Shown here: piece by piece, positions 7,685 through 14,132 of the stretch | Numbering within the stretch: the first letter of the stretch is position 1 | Layout of the letters: each line of letters opens with the position of its first letter | NCBI GenBank assembly: GCA_020629335.1 | Contig: JAHDDN010000023.1 | Location: 1-17,515 of the forward strand | DNA length: 17,515 nt | Reading direction: 5' to 3' | Source of the DNA: Chitinophagales bacterium | Lineage (GTDB): Bacteria; Bacteroidota; Bacteroidia; Chitinophagales; UBA2359 | Notes under the pieces: generated by a model | The model's input: the letters and a program-made list of their open reading frames with translations, nothing else | The model's database searches: none | What the model was told of the DNA's origin: nothing | Position numbers and translations under genes: made by a program

Positions 7685-7743
7685 TTCAAACTTTTAAACT
7701 GAATAAAGTTGAAACGTTTGAACTGATAAGCCAATATATTTTG
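7685..7743 (+). promoter_or_regulatory. Possible promoter/operator region of the barrel-protein gene
   Basis: TTCAAAC (7685-7691) and GTTTGAA (7716-7722) are inverted repeats. TTTAAACTGA and TTTGAACTGA within the same stretch are near-identical direct repeats. A TATATTTTG string (7735-7743), one base longer than a TAnnTTTG box, lies 24 bp before the ATG at 7768. TTG at 7709-7711 or TTTG at 7717-7720 could be the -33 part, though neither spacing is ideal. Confidence 0.25.
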
Positions 7744-7767
7744 CATTATCAACTTAAATAAACGATT

Positions 7768-8388
7768 ATGAAACAGATAATCTTTTTAGTTCTTATCTCC
7801 TTTTTAGGTACACAAATATTACAAGCACAATCAGTCAGCTTAACGGCTAACATACATGCCTTCTCTATAGATAATGTTTCTTCTGAAGATACAGGAACAA
7901 ATGTGGACTATACAGGAAAATTCTCCAGTAGTGGCTCACTCAATCTTAGGTTATTTAGTAATAAATGGGCTTTTCGATTAGGTGGAGGAGTCGATAACCT
8001 ACAATACCAAGTTACTGGAGATGGAATTGAAAGTGCTTATGAAGTAGAGCGTAAAGATATCAAAGGAATCATCGGTATTGAAAGACATTTTTCATTTCCA
8101 TTATTTACAATATACCCAGGCATTATTGTACCAATTACCATCGTAGGAGATGATAATATCTTAAACAGCAATTTTGATAATATTGAAAATGGAAATGCAA
8201 GAGCGGAGTTAGGCTTAGTCTTAGGAGCTACCACTAAATTTCTCCGAATATTCAGAATAGGTTTAGAAGCCAATTATAAGTATGGTAAATTCAAATCAGA
8301 AGTCTGGGAAAACTATTCTAATAAAGAAGCTATCCAATTGAAGAGTTTGAATTTTGATACAGCACTTACCATTGGAATTGCATTCTAA
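7768..8388 (+). CDS. Outer-membrane beta-barrel protein (small porin-like, OmpA/OprF-barrel type fold)
   Basis: The product has 206 residues, with a clear signal peptide MKQIIFLVLISFLGTQILQAQ cleaved near residue 21. The mature protein consists of alternating hydrophobic and polar strands, for example LNLRLFSNKWAFRLGGGVD, YPGIIVPITIVGDD, ARAELGLVLGAT and FRIGLEANYKYGKF. It ends in FDTALTIGIAF, with the terminal Phe typical of BAM-assembled barrels. About eight to ten strands fit the length. There are no Cys residues and no enzymatic motif. It is probably an outer-membrane structural or small-pore protein of the Bacteroidota 'outer membrane beta-barrel' group; substrate and role are unknown. 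It is followed 7 bp later by a strong terminator, so the transcript is likely monocistronic. Confidence 0.75.
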   Translation: MKQIIFLVLISFLGTQILQAQSVSLTANIHAFSIDNVSSEDTGTNVDYTGKFSSSGSLNLRLFSNKWAFRLGGGVDNLQYQVTGDGIESAYEVERKDIKGIIGIERHFSFPLFTIYPGIIVPITIVGDDNILNSNFDNIENGNARAELGLVLGATTKFLRIFRIGLEANYKYGKFKSEVWENYSNKEAIQLKSLNFDTALTIGIAF

Positions 8389-8395
8389 TAAAAAA

Positions 8396-8422
8396 GGGGA
8401 GCGTTTTGCTCCCCTTCTTTTT
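8396..8422 (+). terminator. Bidirectional rho-independent terminator
   Basis: GGGGAGC (8396-8402) and GCTCCCC (8408-8414) form a perfect 7-bp GC stem with a 5-base loop. It is followed by TTCTTTTT on the plus strand and preceded by AAAAAA, so it also works on the minus strand. It ends the barrel gene and the convergent lipoprotein gene, whose stop is at 8445. Confidence 0.92.
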
Positions 8423-8444
8423 GCCAACAAAATAAGTTATTGGA

Positions 8445-9746
8445 TTAATGAATTCCAATAACACTTAAAAATGAAATCGAGTTACTTGCTTTATTATAAT
8501 TATATTGAAATAGTCCACTTTCATTGACCAACATAATGCTTTCCTTCAAGGAAATCACATCTTTAAATTGAATGTTATTAAAAGTGCCTAATTCGATTTG
8601 GTTTTGGACAATCGGAGAATCATAAATTCTTAAACCATCCCCTCCATCACAGATATAAAGAAAAGATTCATGTACTGTCAAACCATAAGGCCGATTTAGC
8701 TCAATAGAACAAACTTCCGATTCTTCAGAAATATTAGACCAATCTAATACTTTCACCTCATTAGTAAAGTTTTTACATTCTAATTGATCATCTGTTCTGA
8801 TACTATAATACAAATACTGATTATCTAATGCTAAAGGATTACAAACTGTAATATCACTGATAAGATTAAGCAAATGAGGATTTTCTTCATTTTCTATAGA
8901 CAATATGTGAAGCCCATCACTTGAGCCTCCAAAAAGTAAAGGTGTTTTGTTCTGTACAAAAGTGAATAATGTTTCTATTCCATCCGCTACAAATACTTCA
9001 TTAAGCTCTTCCATAGCCGCTAATCCTGTCGTCCATACTTTAACATTTCCATTAGTAGCAATAGTATAAAGATGGTTTCCATATAAGGCAAAGCGAGATA
9101 AGCTACTGGCCACACCAGCACTTGAATAATAATTACCATTGTTAGCAGAGCCTGGATCTTCTATCCAAGGATCAACCATTCCACCTCCACTATATAAAAC
9201 AGGATCATTACAACTTACTATAGCCTCTTTTTCCGTTACTATAAATTCTGTGATAACTCCTTTTTCAGGATCGATATCGTCCTCTAATTGGATATCAGCT
9301 ATATGATTGTAAGAGCGATAAGGAAAGACGTTTTCTTGGCGAGAAACGACAGATACATTGTAAATATCAGTGATATCAATACTCACTAAATCAATGAAGC
9401 TATCCGCATATAATGTGTTAGCCTGAAGAGAAAAATCAATATTACCTGGTATATTTAGAAAAGTGATATAGTTTGGTTGGCTGGGATTACTATTATCAAA
9501 AACATGAATCCCCTTATCAATTTCATTAATGAATAGCATATCATTTTGATAAGAAATCTTACCCGGATTTTCAATGAAATGGGGATTTTCTGAAGCTACG
9601 CTTAATCGTAGATCTTCATAGCTCATATAAACAGGCGTTAATACGCTATAAGAATAGGTTTCTCGGCATTCGTCTTGTGAACAAGAACTCATGCCGAGAA
9701 ACATGCTAAGTAATATTATTGTGTATGTAAAGGTCTGCCACTTCAT
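8445..9746 (-). CDS. LVIVD-repeat-like surface lipoprotein
   Basis: The product has 433 residues, with a lipoprotein signal: hydrophobic IILLSMFLGMSS followed by Cys22. The residues after the cysteine, SQDE, resemble the acidic lipoprotein export signal of Bacteroidota and suggest surface display. The body is a set of beta blades of the LVIVD type, for example MLFINEIDKGIHVFDNSNPSQP (residues about 70-91), LVSIDITDIYNVSVV and FLYICDGGDGLRIYDS, consistent with a beta propeller. Cys26-28 region and three further cysteines (CNDP, CNPL, CKNF/CSIE) could pair. There is no catalytic motif. It lies 57 bp downstream of the response regulator in the same direction and may be the last gene of the kinase operon, which would make it an envelope partner or an output of that system; that role is inference. 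Confidence 0.75.
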   Translation of the reverse strand: MKWQTFTYTIILLSMFLGMSSCSQDECRETYSYSVLTPVYMSYEDLRLSVASENPHFIENPGKISYQNDMLFINEIDKGIHVFDNSNPSQPNYITFLNIPGNIDFSLQANTLYADSFIDLVSIDITDIYNVSVVSRQENVFPYRSYNHIADIQLEDDIDPEKGVITEFIVTEKEAIVSCNDPVLYSGGGMVDPWIEDPGSANNGNYYSSAGVASSLSRFALYGNHLYTIATNGNVKVWTTGLAAMEELNEVFVADGIETLFTFVQNKTPLLFGGSSDGLHILSIENEENPHLLNLISDITVCNPLALDNQYLYYSIRTDDQLECKNFTNEVKVLDWSNISEESEVCSIELNRPYGLTVHESFLYICDGGDGLRIYDSPIVQNQIELGTFNNIQFKDVISLKESIMLVNESGLFQYNYNKASNSISFLSVIGIH

Positions 9747-9772
9747 TCTTTCCAGTCATTTGCTTTCCTCTA

Positions 9773-9798
9773 CAACGCAAGTAATTTTAAAGGCGTTG
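9773..9798 (-). promoter_or_regulatory. Intercistronic inverted repeat between the response regulator and the lipoprotein genes
   Basis: CAACGC (9773-9778) and GCGTTG (9793-9798) are complementary around a 14-base AT-rich loop. No T-run follows in the direction of transcription, so this is not a standard terminator. It could lower read-through, mark an RNA processing site, or be chance. Confidence 0.35.
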
Positions 9799-9803
9799 CC
9801 TCC

Positions 9804-10178
9804 TTAACTCATTTTCTTTTTGGGAACTGGATTGAATCTATTTACTTTAGCACTTAGATCATCCAAGTCAATAGGTTTTTGAATAAAGTCATATGGCCCT
9901 AATTCAAAGGCTGCCAATTCAACTTCGCTTTCTTTAAGTGCGGACACAATTATGATAGGTAAACTACTATCAATTTTTCTTATTCCACTTAATAATTCGA
10001 TGCCTGATATATAGGGCATCATAATATCTGATATGATTAAGTCGAATGAATCCTCACTTAAGGAATCTAATGCATCTTGTGCATCATTAGTGGAGAATAC
10101 TTCATGTCCTTCTCCTAAAAGTTTTGCTTTGATTACTTGAAGCATTATCAAGTCATCATCTACTACTATAATTTTCAT
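9804..10178 (-). CDS. Single-domain response regulator (CheY-like receiver)
   Basis: The 124-aa protein is only a receiver domain. The acidic pocket is DDD at residues 7-9, the phospho-acceptor is Asp51 in IISDIMMP, the switch Ser79 is in IIIVSA, and Lys101 lies in FIQKP. There is no DNA-binding or enzymatic output domain; the end is a short basic tail, PKKKMS. Its ATG lies 2 bp after the stop of the hybrid kinase gene, so the two are almost surely co-transcribed and translationally coupled. The likely role is to receive phosphate from the HPt domain of that kinase, or to act as a phosphate sink or protein-binding switch. The partner it controls is not visible here. Confidence 0.93.
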   Translation of the reverse strand: MKIIVVDDDLIMLQVIKAKLLGEGHEVFSTNDAQDALDSLSEDSFDLIISDIMMPYISGIELLSGIRKIDSSLPIIIVSALKESEVELAAFELGPYDFIQKPIDLDDLSAKVNRFNPVPKKKMS

Positions 10179-10180
10179 AT

Positions 10181-12994
10181 TTATTTATTTTTAGCAATTT
10201 TTGTTTCTGTTAATTCCATGTCAACCTCTTTGAGCGCTTCATTACATACATCAATAATTTGATTTACTCTTTCATTCACTGTATGGAGATTAATTTTATT
10301 TTTTATATCCTGCTCTAATGATAAAGCAATTTCAACTATATTGGCCAAACCTAAATAGGTGGCTGTCATTTTCATCTTATGTGCCCCTTTACGGACTTCT
10401 GTAATATCATTAAGGTTTAATGAGGATTGAAGATGCTCTAAATCTTCTGGCAGTTCCTCTTTTAAAGTCCTTAATAGATTAATTTTTAAATCAATATTTC
10501 CAGAACAATACCTATCCAATTGGTCAAAGTTAGTAATTTTTTTGAAAGTGTCCATTTCTCCATTCGCATTGAATGTCACAGGATAAGAATGAGGCGCTGT
10601 AGCCGACATATTGTCTGCTTTTAGGTGCGCTTTTTCTGATAAATAAAGATGTATTTTCTCAAAAAGTATTTCTGGACTGATTGGTTTGCTGATAAAGTCA
10701 TTCATACCTGCATTAAAGCACTTAACGGCTTCATCTGTAAAGGCATGAGCTGTCATTGCCAAGATTGGTAATTGCTCTTTAGTAATACCTAATTCGTTCC
10801 TAATCACTGATGTTGCTTCTAAGCCAGTCATTACAGGCATAGATACATCCATCAATACAATATGGTATTTATTAGGATTATCCTTGATTCTATCAACGGC
10901 TATTTGACCGTTATCAGCTATGTCTACTAACATATTGGGATCATATTTTCGCAGCATGTCTGTTGCAACATGTTGATTCAATTTATGATCTTCCACTAAG
11001 AGCAGAACGATCTGCTCATTTTCATCACTATTAGCTCTCGATAATAATCCAATCTTATTATCTTTATTAGTCGCATTATTTTTACGTAGTTTTATTTCAA
11101 ATTTAAATACGGAGCCTTTTCCAACTTCGCTATCTAACTCAATATCAGAGTCATGTAGCATGACTAGCTCTCGAGCAATACTGAGTCCTAAGCCTGTTCC
11201 TCCGTATAATCTTGTCGTATCATTACTAGCTTGAGAAAAGCTTTGGAATATTGTTTTGTGTTTTTCTGCTGGAATACCGATACCTGTATCATGTACCGCA
11301 AAATTTAATACAACAAAATCTTCTGTTTCTTCTATTAATTTAACTTTAATCCCAACTTCTCCTTCTTCCGTATATTTAATGGCATTGGTCAATAAATTAT
11401 TAAGGATTTGATTGAGGCGAAGGGAATCTCCCATTAAATTTTCAGGCACATTGATATCAATTGCCTTCAACAAGCTAATTTTTTTCTGATTGGCTTTAAA
11501 TTTAACTGTATGTAAAAGCTCATCAATCATTGTAAATATACTAAATGGATATTCTTCCAACTCTAATTTACCTGAATCAATTTTGGAGAAATCCAGGATA
11601 TCATTAATAATCTTGAGTAATATTTCTGATGAGACCTTCAATGCTGATAAGTATTCACGTTGTTTGCTGTCTAAATTTGTTTCGTTAAGCAAAAAGGTCA
11701 TGCCTGTTACTACATTCAGAGGTGTTCTTATTTCATGGCTCATTTTCGCTAAAAACTGTTGTTTCATTAAAGCTGACCGCTCAGCGATTTTCTTTTGTTG
11801 GGTTAGTTTTTCCGCTCTCCTTCTATCTGTTACATCTCTAATAATTCCCTGAAAGCCTTTTACTTTTTTATCGAATTCTTTCCATAGAGTGGCACTAAGA
11901 ATACAATCTAAAGTCGAATTATCTTTTCTAATTAATTTGAGTTCATAATCAACTACATTTCCTTTTATTTCTAATTCTTTTTGAAATTTCTCTTGTTCTT
12001 CATTAGAAACAAATATGGATTTATTACCATTTTCCTCAAATTCTTCGCGGGTTTCATAGCCTAGCATTTTACATAATGCAAGATTGTACTGTATCAATTC
12101 TTCTTCATAAGAAAATAAGAAAAGAGCATCTTGAGATTGCTCTACAATGTTCTTATATCTTTGGTCTGTCTCTTGACCAGCCGCTTCCATTCTTTTGAGG
12201 TCAGTAATATCTTGTATGGTTCCCATGAATCGGCTGCCCGACTCATCTTTAATCACCTTTCCTTGTAGTCTAAGATATTTTAGCTCATTATCTTTTGTAT
12301 ATATTTTATAAACGGATGAAAATGCCTCTTGTTTTTGTATACAATTACCGATTTGATCAATTACCATTTGTCGATCTTCATCACAAATATGTTTGACAAA
12401 GGAGGTAATATCTTTGATTTTATCATCCTCATCGGTCAATTGATAAATATCATATACTTGATCGGAGATATTGAATACTGCTGTTTCGAGTTGTATTTCA
12501 ATATTGCCTAGAAGAGCCATTTCTTGCGCAAGTAATAGTCTTTGTTCGCTATTTTTCAAATCTCTTGCTGCCGATTCCAAGTCCATACTTAATTTACTCC
12601 TTGTTATGGCGTGTAGGATGGATCGGGTCAGGGAGTTTTTATCAATTTTTCCTTTTACTAAATAATCTTGGGCTCCTTCTTTTAAGGACCCTATACCGAG
12701 GTCTTCGCTATCTGTACCAGTTAGTAGTACAATAGATGTTTTAGGGAATAATTCTTTAGCTAGTCTGAGGGTATCCATTCCTGAGGAATCAGGTAAAGAC
12801 ATATCAAGCAATACAATATTATAACTACCTTGCTCTGAGAATTCTTTGGCTTCACTAAGGCTTAAGGCATGAAATAGCTCATAGTTATTAATTGAACTTG
12901 ATTCTTTCAGGAAGATTTCCACGAGTTTTTTGTCAGGTGGATTATCTTCAATTAGTAATATTTTAATGTATTCATCTTTAGATAGCACGTTCAA
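10181..12994 (-). CDS. Hybrid sensor histidine kinase, REC-PAS-PAS-HisKA-HATPase-REC-HPt
   Basis: This 937-aa cytosolic kinase carries a whole phosphorelay in one chain and has no signal peptide or membrane segment. REC1 spans about 10-130 (Asp17, phospho-Asp64 in LLDMSLP, Lys114). PAS1 is about 150-268 and PAS2 about 278-395, each ending in the DITD / DVTD linker. HisKA has SHEIRTP with His420. HATPase_c has N box Asn537, DTGIGIP (569-575) and GGTGLGLS (598-605). REC2 has Asp669, phospho-Asp716 in LMDVSMP, Thr748 and Lys770. HPt has AHKMK with His872. The N-terminal receiver suggests the kinase is also controlled by another kinase; the PAS domains may sense small ligands or redox state. No ATG fits: the frame is closed upstream by TAA, leaving TTG (12994) or GTG (12988). 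The response regulator follows 2 bp later. Element copy C starts 31 bp upstream. Confidence 0.96.
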   Translation of the reverse strand: MNVLSKDEYIKILLIEDNPPDKKLVEIFLKESSSINNYELFHALSLSEAKEFSEQGSYNIVLLDMSLPDSSGMDTLRLAKELFPKTSIVLLTGTDSEDLGIGSLKEGAQDYLVKGKIDKNSLTRSILHAITRSKLSMDLESAARDLKNSEQRLLLAQEMALLGNIEIQLETAVFNISDQVYDIYQLTDEDDKIKDITSFVKHICDEDRQMVIDQIGNCIQKQEAFSSVYKIYTKDNELKYLRLQGKVIKDESGSRFMGTIQDITDLKRMEAAGQETDQRYKNIVEQSQDALFLFSYEEELIQYNLALCKMLGYETREEFEENGNKSIFVSNEEQEKFQKELEIKGNVVDYELKLIRKDNSTLDCILSATLWKEFDKKVKGFQGIIRDVTDRRRAEKLTQQKKIAERSALMKQQFLAKMSHEIRTPLNVVTGMTFLLNETNLDSKQREYLSALKVSSEILLKIINDILDFSKIDSGKLELEEYPFSIFTMIDELLHTVKFKANQKKISLLKAIDINVPENLMGDSLRLNQILNNLLTNAIKYTEEGEVGIKVKLIEETEDFVVLNFAVHDTGIGIPAEKHKTIFQSFSQASNDTTRLYGGTGLGLSIARELVMLHDSDIELDSEVGKGSVFKFEIKLRKNNATNKDNKIGLLSRANSDENEQIVLLLVEDHKLNQHVATDMLRKYDPNMLVDIADNGQIAVDRIKDNPNKYHIVLMDVSMPVMTGLEATSVIRNELGITKEQLPILAMTAHAFTDEAVKCFNAGMNDFISKPISPEILFEKIHLYLSEKAHLKADNMSATAPHSYPVTFNANGEMDTFKKITNFDQLDRYCSGNIDLKINLLRTLKEELPEDLEHLQSSLNLNDITEVRKGAHKMKMTATYLGLANIVEIALSLEQDIKNKINLHTVNERVNQIIDVCNEALKEVDMELTETKIAKNK

Positions 12995-13025
12995 ACAGTT
13001 TTAAAAAGTGTTAAGTAATAGAAGA

Positions 13026-13250
13026 CTTAGGGATGGTAGCGGTATGCAGCGTAAATATGACTGCTTACGGAACTTAGCTATGTGCAGGCTCCCTTAAGGA
13101 GACAAACAGAGCTTAGTGGAGTAGCAGGCGTATAGCTGCATAAGAGCGGACAGCCCGGCCCGAAGTGAATTAAGGGGCCTAATAGCGCCCTTGAGATTAA
13201 GTATAATTGTTGGTGGCCCCTTAATGAATGAAGGGAAAGTCCCAAAAAAT
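13026..13250 (+). repeat. Structured intergenic element, copy C
   Basis: The parts run in the same order as copy A: CTTAGGGATGG head (13026-13036), AGCGG, left stem TATGCAGC (13043-13050), CTGCT (13061-13065), GCAGGCT and AGACAAACAG apical motifs, AGCAG (13123-13127), right stem GCTGCATA (13135-13142), AGAGCGGACAGCCCGGCC box (13143-13160), a copy-specific inverted repeat (13169-13225), and GGGAAAGTCCC plus A-run tail (13233-13250). The main stem differs from copy A at two left-arm positions, and both are compensated in the right arm (GTGG/CCAC becomes GCAG/CTGC). An apical CTCC/GGAG hairpin is clear in this copy. It lies upstream of the hybrid kinase gene. Confidence 0.85.
13169..13225. repeat. 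11-bp perfect inverted repeat, variable arm of element copy C
   Basis: ATTAAGGGGCC (13169-13179) and GGCCCCTTAAT (13215-13225) are exact reverse complements around a 35-base loop. The position within the element matches the 23-bp palindrome of copy B, but the sequence is unrelated. From the end of the element (13251) to the acetyltransferase stop (13489) the DNA is AT-rich spacer with nothing I can name. Confidence 0.85.
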
Positions 13251-13488
13251 AAGTGAGTCTAAATGTAAGCTGTTTGATATTTTTTACGTCATCACTTGAT
13301 TTTTGTTTCATTAAGTTGTTATATTTTAAAAGTAAAAAATCATTTGAACGAATGCAAGAATCTTAGGATTTTTAAATTATTTATATTCAATAATTAAAGG
13401 CGCAAATAGGCTTTGTAAAGTCTTAATTAACAAATTCATATAAAGGGTGAAAAGTCAAATGCTATTTTATGCGATTGATTAGTTGTTT

Positions 13489-14040
13489 TTAATTATTTGG
13501 ATTTAGGTAAGCGTATCTGAAGTGTCCTTCCCATTTTCCGTTAATTTTTAGGTAGTTAGGAGAATATCCTTCTTTATTGAATCCCACTTTTTCAACTACT
13601 CTGATGGAGGCTAAATTGGAAGGCATAATATTGGCTTCTATGCGGTTTAATTGAAGAATGTTATGGGCATAATGTACGATACTTTCGACTGCTTCGGTCA
13701 TGTATCCATTTGCGGTATATTTTTGATCCAATTTATAGCCTAAAAAGCAGGATTGAAGGGCTCCTCTTATAATATGATTAAGGCTAATATCGCCAATAAT
13801 TTGATCTGGATCACTTAACTTAAAAATCCAAATTTTGAATAAAACGCCTTGGTTCATTCTTTTATTTTGCTCGTTTAGCAATCGTATTTGGTAATTTAGG
13901 GAAAAAAAATTGGGATGATATTTAGGCATGGAATTAATAAAATGCTCTTTATTGAATTGGTAATACTCCAATACTTGTTTGGCATAATCAGAATCTATTG
14001 TTCGTAAACTTAAGCGCTTTGTCTTTAGTTCAAGATGCAT
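13489..14040 (-). CDS. GNAT-family N-acetyltransferase (RimJ/RimL-like)
   Basis: This 183-aa cytosolic acetyltransferase uses acetyl-CoA, and its acceptor is not predictable. The start LELKTKRLSLRTIDSDYAKQVLEYY is typical of the Acetyltransf_3/RimJ-RimL branch. IIGDISLN (81-88) forms the central strand. FLGYKLDQKYTANGYMTEAV (99-118) covers motif A, where the pyrophosphate loop reads QKYTANGYM. EANIMPSNLASIRVVEKVGF (135-154) carries the conserved Asn and the EKxGF motif. Length is normal. The family acetylates ribosomal protein N termini in some members and metabolites or antibiotics in others. The terminator of the upstream gene ends only about 24 bp before the ATG, so any separate promoter must overlap that hairpin. 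It is not obviously linked to the neighbours. Confidence 0.9.
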   Translation of the reverse strand: MHLELKTKRLSLRTIDSDYAKQVLEYYQFNKEHFINSMPKYHPNFFSLNYQIRLLNEQNKRMNQGVLFKIWIFKLSDPDQIIGDISLNHIIRGALQSCFLGYKLDQKYTANGYMTEAVESIVHYAHNILQLNRIEANIMPSNLASIRVVEKVGFNKEGYSPNYLKINGKWEGHFRYAYLNPNN

Positions 14041-14064
14041 ATTGTTAAGGATAAAGTGAAAATA

Positions 14065-14101
14065 AAAAACGGCTTAGGCATGAATACCTAAGCCGTTTTT
14101 T
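14065..14101 (-). terminator. Bidirectional rho-independent terminator after the SprB-repeat gene
   Basis: ACGGCTTAGG (14069-14078) and CCTAAGCCGT (14087-14096) form a perfect 10-bp stem with an 8-base loop, flanked by A-runs and T-runs on both sides that can extend the stem by four A/T pairs. It follows the 14133 stop in the minus direction by about 32 bp and lies just upstream of the acetyltransferase ATG. Confidence 0.92.
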
Positions 14102-14132
14102 AGTGCAATTTAGAAAAAATATGTTTATTTTC

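Noticed and set aside
13078..13311. 77-aa minus-strand frame across element copy C
   Set aside because: It lies within the structured repeat, which shows base-pair rather than codon conservation; copies A and B do not keep the frame.
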